From Sphingobium sp. AS12 (GTDB lineage Bacteria > Pseudomonadota > Alphaproteobacteria > Sphingomonadales > Sphingomonadaceae): a stretch of DNA of 64,000 nucleotides. This document shows positions 34,554-42,744 of the stretch, in pieces (the stretch's first letter is position 1; each line of letters starts with the position of its first letter). Made by a program: the position numbers and the translations under genes. The DNA lies in NCBI RefSeq assembly GCF_019097845.1, contig NZ_JAHRGM010000018.1, forward strand, positions 17,511 to 81,510. Reading direction: 5' to 3'. Below the pieces are notes generated by a model. The model made no database searches, had not been told where the DNA came from, and saw only the letters and a program-made list of their open reading frames with translations.

Positions 34554-34816
34554 ACGGGATATTCTCGCCCCGGCCCTGCCAGACCGCTATCCGGTTGATG
34601 ATCGGCACGCATTTGCTGCTCATCATTGAGGCAGGGCTTCTCGCTTGGTCGACAAGCATCATCGATATGCCGCTTCGGCTTATCTTGGGCGGTACCGCGC
34701 TGCTTGCCCTTTTCGCCTTTGCAAGCGCTGTTCATGGTGGAAGCGGCGGTGATGGAGATGTCTGGCGACCCCGGCGCGGCCACGCCGCCGCCGCCATGCG
34801 GGAGGCAGGGCGATGA
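34550..34816 (+). CDS. Second small membrane protein between traC and traW
   Basis: An 88-residue protein with two hydrophobic helices (LMIGTHLLLIIEAGLLAWSTS and LRLILGGTALLALFAFASAVHGG) and a Gly/Arg-rich tail. ATG 34550 overlaps the previous stop (ATGA) and its own stop overlaps the traW start by 4 bp, giving strong coupling evidence. An alternative ATG lies at 34538. No family recognised. Confidence 0.68.
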   Translation: MNGIFSPRPCQTAIRLMIGTHLLLIIEAGLLAWSTSIIDMPLRLILGGTALLALFAFASAVHGGSGGDGDVWRPRRGHAAAAMREAGR

Positions 34817-35463
34817 AGCGCATAATGTCTGATTCCGCTGGCCGAGCGCGCTGCCGGGCGACGACCATGCTACTTGCAACGGCTCTCCCTGCCGCGGCAC
34901 TGGCCAATAGCGCTACGATCGGACGGACCTGGCCGATCGCCGAGGCTGATGCACTTGCGGAAATTGAAGCCCGAGCCGCGCGCCAGCCTGCCAATATGGC
35001 AGCCAGCTTCGGGCCGCGTTCCGGTTGGTCGGCGATGCAGTCCGCCCCTCTGGCCAGGGTGACCCAAGATCGCACGCGCTACGTCGTACCCTTCTACACG
35101 CTCGATCAGGAGATCCGCCTTCCCGATGGCAAATTACTCTATCCCAAAGGGTTCACCTTCAATCCGCTGACCTATGTGTCGCTCCCCCAAAGGCTGGTAA
35201 TCGTCACGCCGCGCGACCTTCCATGGGCGCTCGATCATGCCGCGCTGACCGATTTCATCCTGCTGGCGTCTGGCGGTGCTGGTGATGCTGACGCGATTGC
35301 GCTGGGGGAGCGGCATGGCCGCGCACTTTTCATCCTGGAAGATCGGGTGAAAGAGCGGCTCGGCATCACCCACGCGCCCGTCATTGTGCGACAGATGGGG
35401 CAGCGCCTTGAGTTGCAGGAAGTGCGGGTTGATCCTCGTGCTGGCGCAAAGGCAAGCCGATGA
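34813..35463 (+). CDS. traW: TraW, periplasmic pilus assembly protein
   Basis: A 216-residue exported protein (signal region TMLLATALPAAALANSATIGRTWPIAEADALAEIEARA). The family segments IGRTWPIAE-D, followed by TRYVVPFYTLDQEIRLPDGKLLYPKGFTFNPL, match type-F TraW. TraW works with TrbC and TraU in pilus extension/retraction. Order traW-traU is as in F. It overlaps traU by 4 bp. Confidence 0.9.
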   Translation: MKRIMSDSAGRARCRATTMLLATALPAAALANSATIGRTWPIAEADALAEIEARAARQPANMAASFGPRSGWSAMQSAPLARVTQDRTRYVVPFYTLDQEIRLPDGKLLYPKGFTFNPLTYVSLPQRLVIVTPRDLPWALDHAALTDFILLASGGAGDADAIALGERHGRALFILEDRVKERLGITHAPVIVRQMGQRLELQEVRVDPRAGAKASR

Positions 35464-36476
35464 TCCGCGCCCGCACCCTTTTGCGTTCGGCCGCGATCGG
35501 CATGACGATTGCCCTGATTTCGCCAGCGACACCAGCCCACGCCTCGAAATGCGAGGCAGGCACGATCTTCAATCCCGTAACCAAGGTCCGCTGGAACTGC
35601 ATCTTTCCGATCACCATCGGCGGCGTCCGGGTCGGCAGTTTTGACAAGCTCGACAAAGCACTCGATGCCCAGTCGGCCTCAAAACCCCTATGCGCCTGCC
35701 GAAAGGGGGCCAGCTTCTGGTTTGGGGTGAAGGTCAGCTTCTGGTCTCCCAAGCGCATGGTCGATGTCGTGACAGAACCAGGCTGCATGATGGCGCTGGG
35801 CGCCGATCTCATGCCGACCGGCGGCAAGCTCCAGGGCAGCCAGTCCTCAATCGCCGACGGCACCAATAGTCGCAAGATGTTCGCGCAGATGCACTATTAT
35901 ATCGCGCCGGTCTGGAAGATGCTCGACATGTTCACAGACCTGCCCTGCATCGAAGATGAAGGGTTCGACGTCGCGATGATTACCGAGGTCCTGCCAACCT
36001 GGCAGTCAGGCACGCTTGGCGCGATCATTCAACCTGAAGGGATCCTCTTTGGCAACCCCGCAGCGGGCCTTGCCTGCATGGCCGACAGCGCCGCGGCGGC
36101 AGCGGGCAAGGTCATCGACCCGCTCTTCTGGTGCATGGGCAGCTGGGGCGCGACCTATCCGATCGCAGGCGACATCCATTTCGATGACAGTGTCGAGGCC
36201 TGGGCGGGATTAGCCGCACGCGGCACTTTCATGATGGGGCGGCTTGGCGCGCTGACCATCTCGTCGGCTGATGGCTGCTCGTTCAAACCGCAGCCGATCT
36301 GGACCAAGAGCCGCTACAAGCTGCAGCTGATGGAGCCGGTCAAGGGCGGCAAATGCGTCAATATCGGGCGTCCCGGCGCGCTCTGGTCGAGCGCCAAACA
36401 TGCGCCGGGCAAAGACAATGCCCAGTTCATGCTGTTTGAGAAGGTCATCTGCTGCGCCGGGATCTCGACCCCATGA
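35460..36476 (+). CDS. traU: TraU, periplasmic mating-pair protein
   Basis: A 338-residue Cys-rich exported protein (signal to THAHA-S; mature start SKCEAGTIFNPVTKVRWNCIFPITIGGVRVG). The segments CACRKGASFWFGVKVSFWSPKRMVDVVTEPGCM and WGATYPIAGDIHFDDSVEAW are TraU signatures. Its several disulfides explain the DsbC-like protein at the operon start. TraU is needed for DNA transfer more than for pilus formation. The stop overlaps a tiny ORF (ATGA). Confidence 0.94.
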   Translation: MIRARTLLRSAAIGMTIALISPATPAHASKCEAGTIFNPVTKVRWNCIFPITIGGVRVGSFDKLDKALDAQSASKPLCACRKGASFWFGVKVSFWSPKRMVDVVTEPGCMMALGADLMPTGGKLQGSQSSIADGTNSRKMFAQMHYYIAPVWKMLDMFTDLPCIEDEGFDVAMITEVLPTWQSGTLGAIIQPEGILFGNPAAGLACMADSAAAAAGKVIDPLFWCMGSWGATYPIAGDIHFDDSVEAWAGLAARGTFMMGRLGALTISSADGCSFKPQPIWTKSRYKLQLMEPVKGGKCVNIGRPGALWSSAKHAPGKDNAQFMLFEKVICCAGISTP

Positions 36477-36727
36477 GCAGTCTTCCTTTCCCCTCCCTCG
36501 CACCGGTGCGGGCTTGTTCCGCGCCTGCCCGCCACAGCCGTGGTTGCGGTCCCGCACGGTGCGAGGACGGAGCGATGGCGTCGTCCCCCGACGTTGTCGC
36601 TCCACCTATGGTCAGCACGGCCGCAAAACCCCATGCGATAACGGACAATGCCCCTCTCCGTCCTGTCGTCGCAGCGACCGTGCTGACCACCCACCTTATT
36701 TGGGCCTGCTTAAGGGTGTGCCCATGA
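36473..36727 (+). CDS. Tiny ORF bridging traU and traN
   Basis: An 84-residue frame whose ATG overlaps the traU stop (36473-36476) and whose TGA overlaps the traN ATG (36724-36727). This double ATGA geometry suggests at least translational coupling between traU and traN. The sequence is Pro/Ala/Arg-rich with one hydrophobic stretch near the end (RPVVAATVLTTHLIWACL). I recognise no family; it may be a coupling peptide rather than a functional protein. Confidence 0.5.
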   Translation: MSSLPFPSLAPVRACSAPARHSRGCGPARCEDGAMASSPDVVAPPMVSTAAKPHAITDNAPLRPVVAATVLTTHLIWACLRVCP

Positions 36728-38655
36728 AGCGGGGCCTGATCCTCGCCGGCGGTTGTGCTCTAGCCTGCCTTTCCAGCAATGTTCTGGCGCAGACGATGGA
36801 GGAGCGTGCACGCGCCGCCGCGCAAGCCTCCCGCAACAAGAGCAGCGACAGCGACGCCTTGCAAAGCAACTATCTGACCCCAGGGCTTGGTGGTCAGCCG
36901 ATCGCCACCATCGATAACAGCCAGCAGTTCACCCCCAGCCTTGCCTGCCAGAAATCGGCAACGGCGCTGGAAATATTGGCCCAGCCTGGACCCGGTGGCG
37001 ATATCACGACCCTGCGCCTGACGCGCGACAAGGATCTGGACGGCACGTTCGACGAGACGCTCAATGTGCCCGTGCCGATTTCAGGCATCTGCGCCAATGG
37101 CGTCATTGCCTGCAATCAGGCAAGCTGGGACCAGTGTCGCAATTTCCAGTGGACCGTCGGCGGCGCTGGCGAGGTCAGGCTGGCCCAGGTCGAGCTCACC
37201 GCACTGGCAGGCTGCTATTGCGTCAACAATAGCTGCGGCGACAATCTGGTCTGGGGCAATATGGCTTCAGTCCTGAAGGATCTGGGCGGCGGGGTGGTAG
37301 GCGCGCTCACCACCGCCGATCCGCGCATAGGCATCGCCCAGGCACAAATCGACGGCCCGGTCATCCGATATACCGGCGCGCAGACAACCGCCTGCACCGC
37401 CAATCCGTCGGTCACCGCCACCGCCTATCGGAGCGATCCTGCCGCGATACAGGGCGACGCCTACAATACAGCCAAAGCCAGCAACCTGTTTCAGGCGCTT
37501 GCCGGTTCCGCGATCGGCAGCGGCAAGGCCCAGGAAATCCGCGCCTGCACGATCACCCGCGACATTGGGGTCAAGTCCTGGGACTATGACGACATTATGG
37601 GCGTTGGCGGCTCAATTGCGTCGGTGACTAGTTGCGGCGCGGGGTGCCGCCGCTACCAAATCCGGGGACCGGGCAATTGTGGCAATAGTCCACCCATCCA
37701 TAGCGCCACCTTCGACCCCATCGCGCCTGACCGGATCCTGTCCGCGCGCATCGTCGAGATGGGCGCGGACGACTGGGTACAGGCGCGGGTCAATGGCCAG
37801 ATTATCGGTTCTGCCGGTAAGCGACCCTGGCCGGGCGAGGCGCTGCCGTCCGGCGACTGCCGGATCAGCGACGATCCCTGGGTTGAGCATACCACCATCG
37901 ATGTGACCGCTCAGCTTAAGGCAGGGGCCATGATCGTGGGAGCCCGCGTGCGCGGCGGCGGCGAGGGCAATTGGGGCTATGTCACTCTCGAAGTTCAGGT
38001 GGATACTGCCTGCGAGATCAGCGAAAGGCTGGTGGACCTGTGCGCAGGCTATGCCGCCGATCCGGCATGCCATCTTGCCAGCGAGACGGTCGATGGCGTC
38101 ACGACCTTGCGCAACGGCGTCAACACCGGTCTTAAACCCCTGCCCTCAACCAGGCTGTTTGGTACCGGCGCCTGCAGCGTCCAATATATGCGCGACTTTT
38201 TCGAGCGCAGCCGACGCTATGCCTGCACGGTCGATTTGGGCAGCGCGACGCAGCCAGATCTCACCCGTGGCGCCTATATCATCGACCATTCCACCGAGAC
38301 TTTGCTCGCCGACCGCACGATTACCGCTGATGGGACGGTCGCCACATCGACCCGGCTCTTCACCATGCCCGACCGGGGATCGGTCGCTGCGTGCGAACCC
38401 ATCTGCAAGACCCGCGCGCCCAAAGCCAATAGCGATGTCGCAGTCGATGGGATCGTGGGCGCCCGACAGAATGATCCGGCCGGGTGGGACATCTATTTTC
38501 ATAGTTGCACAAACGACAACGCCTGTCCGCTGGGCGAAGGCGAAGAACTGATCTCGGCCTGTGGCTGCCTCGATGATTTTCCCGAGGCCGTCGTCATGAT
38601 GCAGACGGTTCGTCTGTCTGGTGCCGACCTAGTCTGCAGAGCGGAAGCCCGGTGA
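36724..38655 (+). CDS. Large Cys-rich exported protein, TraN-type (first of two)
   Basis: A 643-residue secreted protein (signal MKRGLILAGGCALACLSSNVLAQ). It is rich in cysteine, with segments such as CYCVNNSCGDNLVWGNMASVLKDLGGGVVGAL that recur in TraN N-terminal regions. TraN is the outer-membrane adhesin that stabilises mating pairs. Here the protein ends without the conserved TraN C-terminus, which instead sits on the next gene with its own signal peptide. The frame is open from 36400, but ATG 36724 gives the signal peptide. Role in recipient recognition is inferred. Confidence 0.78.
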   Translation: MKRGLILAGGCALACLSSNVLAQTMEERARAAAQASRNKSSDSDALQSNYLTPGLGGQPIATIDNSQQFTPSLACQKSATALEILAQPGPGGDITTLRLTRDKDLDGTFDETLNVPVPISGICANGVIACNQASWDQCRNFQWTVGGAGEVRLAQVELTALAGCYCVNNSCGDNLVWGNMASVLKDLGGGVVGALTTADPRIGIAQAQIDGPVIRYTGAQTTACTANPSVTATAYRSDPAAIQGDAYNTAKASNLFQALAGSAIGSGKAQEIRACTITRDIGVKSWDYDDIMGVGGSIASVTSCGAGCRRYQIRGPGNCGNSPPIHSATFDPIAPDRILSARIVEMGADDWVQARVNGQIIGSAGKRPWPGEALPSGDCRISDDPWVEHTTIDVTAQLKAGAMIVGARVRGGGEGNWGYVTLEVQVDTACEISERLVDLCAGYAADPACHLASETVDGVTTLRNGVNTGLKPLPSTRLFGTGACSVQYMRDFFERSRRYACTVDLGSATQPDLTRGAYIIDHSTETLLADRTITADGTVATSTRLFTMPDRGSVAACEPICKTRAPKANSDVAVDGIVGARQNDPAGWDIYFHSCTNDNACPLGEGEELISACGCLDDFPEAVVMMQTVRLSGADLVCRAEAR

Positions 38656-39758
38656 TGCGGGTAACTCGTCATGCCTGGCTCGCTATCGCCGCATGGGTGA
38701 TGACCGCCAGCCTGTTTGCTGCTCCGTCCGCGGCGACTGCCCAACAGATTTGCGCGGCCGACCGCAATGGCAACGGCGATGCCGCCGATCCCGGTGAAAC
38801 CGCAATATGCCACGAAACGACGGGTAGTGGCGCGCTATGCCCCATTCAGCAAGCAAGCTGTGTCGAGGATGCTGGCGGCACTTATAGCTGTCCGCTGGGA
38901 AGCCAATATGCCTGCCTGACGCCGGTCGATGGCGGAACGCCCGGCTGTTCACCCCATTCCTGCACGCCCGTTGTCAGCGGAGCGGTGGTGGTTGAGGAGC
39001 CGCTGGTCGATGATCCTGGCGCGTCAAATGACGGTGTTGTCGATGCCGACGGCAATTGCCTGGGCATGATCGAGATATTTTCGGGCCGTGCTGTGCGCTG
39101 CCGTCCCGCCGGCCTCAACACCAGCTTTTCCAATTGCTGCAAGGATCAAGGGAAGATCGTCAAGGACGGCATGGGGGCGTCCCTCTCTTCGATCGGCACC
39201 AAGATCGCCGTCGCCAAAGGCGTCTGGACCGGCATGAAGGCGGCCTATACCGCGTTCAAGGCTGGCGCGACTGTGAGCCAAGCCGCCAGCGCCGGGGCCA
39301 ATGCGATCATTGTCGGCATCGATCCCACCTCGATCGCGATCAGCCTGGCCATCAATGTCATGATGGATTTCCTGCTCTCGGGCTGTGACCAACAGGATAT
39401 GGAAGTGGGCATGCTACGGGGCTCGGGCATGTGCCATGAGGTCGGCACCTATTGCGCCTCCAGCATCCTTGGCGTCTGCGTTCAGAAGGCCAAAGGGCAT
39501 TGCTGTTTCAACAGCAAGCTTGGCCGGATCATTCAGGAACAGGGCCGACCTCAGCTCAAAAGCTTTAACGCGCTGGGTTGGGGAACCGCAAAACAACCCT
39601 ATTGCCGGGGCTTTACCCCGCAGGAATTTCAGGCGCTCGATTTCTCGCAGATGGATCTGTCGGATTATTATGTCGACATCGAGGCGCGCGCCCAGAGCGA
39701 TATTCAGATCGATATGGAGGACAGGATCGATGCGTATCTGCAGACGGTTAATCCCTAG
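38652..39758 (+). CDS. traN: TraN C-terminal-type mating-pair stabilisation protein (second of two)
   Basis: A 368-residue exported protein (signal LAIAAWVMTASLFAAPSAATAQ). The C-terminal half is clearly TraN: FSNCCKDQGKI, CASSILGVCVQKAKGHCCFNSKL, GRIIQEQGRPQL, GWGTAKQPYCRGFTPQEFQ, LDFSQMDLSDYY. It overlaps the previous Cys-rich gene by 4 bp. F TraN is one protein of 602 residues, so the two ORFs here may divide its functions between an N-terminal recipient-contact part and a conserved C-terminal part. Confidence 0.88.
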   Translation: MMRVTRHAWLAIAAWVMTASLFAAPSAATAQQICAADRNGNGDAADPGETAICHETTGSGALCPIQQASCVEDAGGTYSCPLGSQYACLTPVDGGTPGCSPHSCTPVVSGAVVVEEPLVDDPGASNDGVVDADGNCLGMIEIFSGRAVRCRPAGLNTSFSNCCKDQGKIVKDGMGASLSSIGTKIAVAKGVWTGMKAAYTAFKAGATVSQAASAGANAIIVGIDPTSIAISLAINVMMDFLLSGCDQQDMEVGMLRGSGMCHEVGTYCASSILGVCVQKAKGHCCFNSKLGRIIQEQGRPQLKSFNALGWGTAKQPYCRGFTPQEFQALDFSQMDLSDYYVDIEARAQSDIQIDMEDRIDAYLQTVNP

Positions 39759-40602
39759 CCGCGCCTTGAGTGCGGCGGGACTGATGCTGATCGCCGTGCC
39801 CGCTATGGGGCAGGATACACCATCCACGCCAAACGCGCGGGACCAGGCGCAAGCGCAAGGCGCTGTTGCCATGGACCGGCTGAAGGAGAGTATCGCCAGG
39901 CGCAAGCCCGATACCACCGCCGGGCCGACACAACTTCCCGCACTTCCCGATGAACAGCGGCGGCAGGCATTTGAAGGGTTACGAAAACATGGCGCATCGC
40001 CGGTCATGGATGCACGGGCGCGCTCGGCTCTCGACAAAGGCAAGGCAGGCTTAGCTGCCGAACGCGAAATTGCCGCAAAACGCCTGGCACAGGCCTTGGG
40101 CCTCGAAGCGCCAGACATGCAGGCGGTAGCAGCAGTCATAGCGCCGCCCGCACAATCAGTCAGGGTGCCGCTGCTTTTTGCCTCATCCTCCATGCCTGTT
40201 GCGACCTTACGTTCCTATGCTGCCCAGCTTGAGCGCGTCGGCGGTGTGATCGCCTTTCGCGGCATGCCCGGCGGACTGTCGCAGGTCGCACCGATGGCAA
40301 AGCTGAGCGCGCAGATATTACGAATCGACCCGGGCTGCGAAGGCCCGGCCTGCGCGATGCGCAATGTCCAGATCATCATCGATCCGTTGGTGTTCCGCCA
40401 GCACGGGATCATACGCGTACCCGCGCTGGGTCTCATCCCTGCCGATCCGACCCAGCCCTATTGTGAACGCGAGGAGAATAGCCCGCAAAGCCAGCACATC
40501 ATCTATGGCGACGCGGCACTGTCGGGATTGCTGGAAGAATATGCCCGTCTGGGCGGAGCCAGGGAGGTCGCCGATGTTCAGGCTCGCCTGGAACGCCGCT
40601 AG
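39730..40602 (+). CDS. trbC: TrbC, pilin assembly protein (type F)
   Basis: A 290-residue exported protein starting at 39730 inside the end of traN (29-bp overlap); a signal region follows (LSAAGLMLIAVPAMGQD). The C-terminal domain (VRVPLLFASSSMPVATLRSYAAQLERVGGVIAFRGMPGGLSQVAPM...VQIIIDPLVFRQHGIIRVPAL) is the TrbC thioredoxin-like fold lacking CxxC. In F, TrbC lies between traU and traN; here it follows traN. It partners TraW. Confidence 0.9.
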   Translation: MRICRRLIPSRALSAAGLMLIAVPAMGQDTPSTPNARDQAQAQGAVAMDRLKESIARRKPDTTAGPTQLPALPDEQRRQAFEGLRKHGASPVMDARARSALDKGKAGLAAEREIAAKRLAQALGLEAPDMQAVAAVIAPPAQSVRVPLLFASSSMPVATLRSYAAQLERVGGVIAFRGMPGGLSQVAPMAKLSAQILRIDPGCEGPACAMRNVQIIIDPLVFRQHGIIRVPALGLIPADPTQPYCEREENSPQSQHIIYGDAALSGLLEEYARLGGAREVADVQARLERR

Positions 40603-41170
40603 AGGTATCGCGCCACGGCTGCGCGCGCTGCCAAAGGAGGCCGCGCTAGCGCTGGGAGCGGCGCGATCTGATGAACCGGGCCGCCCACTCCAGCTGGCCA
40701 AAGCCTGCGCGATCATTCTCCCGATTGCGGCCGTCACCGCATGGGGGCTCCCGCAACTGACGCTCATCATGTCGCCTTCGATCGACGCCTGGGTGGTGCG
40801 CAAAGCGCCGGGGCCTATCCACCGCGGCGATCTGGTCTCGTTCAAACTCGTCCATCCGCTGGCCGGACCCGCGCCGGTGGATGTCACCAAATATACGCTC
40901 TGTTTTCCCGGTGACCGCATAGAGATCGTCGAGACGCCTTCAATGACGCCGGGCGCCTGGGATGGCCGCTATTATTGCAATGGACATCTGCTCGGCATCA
41001 GCAAGGCAGTGGGGTATAATGGCCAGCGGCTTAGCCACTGGAAACCGGACGCGCAGCGCATCGCTGCGGGGCATATCTATGTCGGTTCAGCCCATGCGAG
41101 CGGGTTCGACAGCCGTTATTATGGTCCGGTAGCCATCTCGCGCCTTATCCGAATGGAGAAGCTGCTATGA
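40574..41170 (+). CDS. S26-family signal peptidase of the transfer system (TraF/TrhF-like)
   Basis: A 198-residue inner-membrane serine peptidase. A membrane helix (LAKACAIILPIAAVTAWGLPQLTLIM) is followed by the nucleophile motif M-S-P-S, a GDLVSFKL strand, and the Lys-containing TKYTLCFPGDRIEI, then HIYVGSAHASGFDSRYYGPV, where D-S-R-Y-x-G-P-V is typical of S26. Such peptidases process and can cyclise conjugative pilins (RP4 TraF, R27/SXT TrhF), so the pilin here may be cyclic; that is inference. Confidence 0.88.
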   Translation: MFRLAWNAARGIAPRLRALPKEAALALGAARSDEPGRPLQLAKACAIILPIAAVTAWGLPQLTLIMSPSIDAWVVRKAPGPIHRGDLVSFKLVHPLAGPAPVDVTKYTLCFPGDRIEIVETPSMTPGAWDGRYYCNGHLLGISKAVGYNGQRLSHWKPDAQRIAAGHIYVGSAHASGFDSRYYGPVAISRLIRMEKLL

Positions 41171-42075
41171 TGCACGCTGTCACGGCCGCCTTGTGGGCCG
41201 CTCTTTTGCTGCCCCAACCTTTATATGCACAGCTCTCCCGCGGTACATCGACGCCTGTAACAGCAACGCCATCCGTCCCGGCCATGAAGCAGGGCTATTG
41301 GTGGTATGCGCCAGCGCTAAAAGCAAGCGACGACAAGGCCGAACCCGACGTCTTGAATAAGCCCGTCATCCCGCCGATGACAGAACTGGCGCGCTGGACC
41401 CCGCCCAAAATACGCAAGCTGATCGAGGAACAGCGCGACTATGCCGCGACCGTGCTGAGCGTTGAAGCCGTGTCCGATTTCTGGCGCTTGCAAGATTTTG
41501 CCCGGCGCAAGGCGCGCGCCTTCGCCGGCGTCACCCAGATCGCCATGCTCCAGCATCCTGAACTGAACGCCAAATCCGCCAATCCGATGGTGAGCGATGC
41601 GCGCGACCAGATGTTGGCGCAAAAGGATGCTGTGCGCCGCGCCTATCTGCGCGCGCAGGCCCGGGACTTTGCCCTCGTCATGTTCTCGCGCGCCAGTTGT
41701 GGCTATTGCCGGGTGCAATGGCCTGTGGTCCAGCGGTTCCAGGACGAGATGGGCTGGCAGGTCACGCTCCAGGATCTCGACCGGCGGCCAGAGATTACCC
41801 AGCGCTATGGGGTCGAGGTAACGCCGACCATCATGGTCATCCGGCGCGGCAGCGCGCAGCGCATGGTGATCGCCACCGGGGTCGAAGCCTATCCCAATCT
41901 CATCCAGACCGCCTATCAGGCTGTGCGCCTGCTGTCGGGCGATATTCGGCCAGAACAGTTTCTCACCGGTGCCGGTGAAGAAGACGGCTTTTTCGATGCG
42001 CTTGCCAATGGGCCAGTTTCAACGAGCAGCGTCGAGGGACAAGTTTCGGCGACCGGTGGGATGCTTGAGCCATGA
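41167..42075 (+). CDS. traF: TraF, thioredoxin-like T4SS protein (type F)
   Basis: A 302-residue exported protein. It has the TraF N-terminal motif GYWWYAPALKASDDKAEPD and a thioredoxin domain with MFSRASCGYCRVQWPVVQRF (CGYC intact), ending GVEVTPTIMVIRRGSAQ (cis-Pro). F TraF lacks the redox Cys pair, so this copy resembles the catalytic form seen in SXT/R27-type systems. It is probably involved in disulfide formation in TraN/TraU/TraH. Confidence 0.88.
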   Translation: MMHAVTAALWAALLLPQPLYAQLSRGTSTPVTATPSVPAMKQGYWWYAPALKASDDKAEPDVLNKPVIPPMTELARWTPPKIRKLIEEQRDYAATVLSVEAVSDFWRLQDFARRKARAFAGVTQIAMLQHPELNAKSANPMVSDARDQMLAQKDAVRRAYLRAQARDFALVMFSRASCGYCRVQWPVVQRFQDEMGWQVTLQDLDRRPEITQRYGVEVTPTIMVIRRGSAQRMVIATGVEAYPNLIQTAYQAVRLLSGDIRPEQFLTGAGEEDGFFDALANGPVSTSSVEGQVSATGGMLEP

Positions 42076-42653
42076 AGTGGCAGCGCCTCCTGTTCGTCCT
42101 GGCGGCGATCATCGCGCCATGGACATCGGCGCAAGCCCGTTCGCCTTCGCGCGCCGACGCCATGCGCGCGGCCATCCATCCAGTTGCTACCAGCGCCGCC
42201 ATGCAGTCATGGCTGGCACGGGTGCCGGTGACGCGGGTTTTCCCCGCCGATTTTGCAGCAACGCTGGGACAACAAGCCCCACTTTACATCATCGAGATGA
42301 CCACCACCCCAGCCTGTCTCCCCTGCGACGATCTCTGGGCCAAGCTTGGCCGCTTCTCACGCACCTATCGTTGGCAGGTCCGTACCATCAGCGGTCAGGA
42401 AGCCCTGCTGCGATCGGGTCGCCTTGGGCTTCCATGGGTCGGCCACCCGGTCGCCTGGGTCCGACCGCTCAGCGACCCCAATCGCATCATCCCGATAGCG
42501 ATCGGCACCGACCAGCCGCAAAATCTCGCGCGCAACGCCTATCTCGCCGCCAAAATGCTGACCGGCGTTCGCCCGGCCGTGGGCCTGCGCGCCATGGCGA
42601 AATTTACCGGAATCGTAGGCGCTCCACCCGCGCAGTCGGGGTCATCGCGTTGA
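42072..42653 (+). CDS. Thioredoxin-like exported protein of the transfer operon
   Basis: A 193-residue exported protein (signal LLFVLAAIIAPWTSAQA). It has a thioredoxin-like site MTTTPACLPCDDLWAKLGRF (CLPC) and a plausible cis-Pro loop GLPWVGHPVAWVRP. It overlaps traF by 4 bp. It sits where TrbB-type disulfide isomerases occur in F, and is the third thiol-disulfide protein in this operon. Confidence 0.72.
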   Translation: MKWQRLLFVLAAIIAPWTSAQARSPSRADAMRAAIHPVATSAAMQSWLARVPVTRVFPADFAATLGQQAPLYIIEMTTTPACLPCDDLWAKLGRFSRTYRWQVRTISGQEALLRSGRLGLPWVGHPVAWVRPLSDPNRIIPIAIGTDQPQNLARNAYLAAKMLTGVRPAVGLRAMAKFTGIVGAPPAQSGSSR

Positions 42654-42684
42654 GGGGCTCCAACCATCCTTATCCCAATCTCAC

Positions 42685-42715
42685 GAAGGCGTCCCGCTGG
42701 CGGGCGGACGCCTTC
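42685..42715 (+). terminator. Strong hairpin between the thioredoxin-like gene and traH
   Basis: Perfect 10-bp arms, GAAGGCGTCC at 42685-42694 and GGACGCCTTC at 42706-42715, with an 11-base GC-rich interior, followed by TTG. The 91-bp gap is one of the few within the operon, so this may be an attenuator that lowers traH-traG expression. There is no long T run. Confidence 0.5.
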
Positions 42716-42744
42716 TTGTCTGCTCATTCTCAAGGAAGCCCGCC

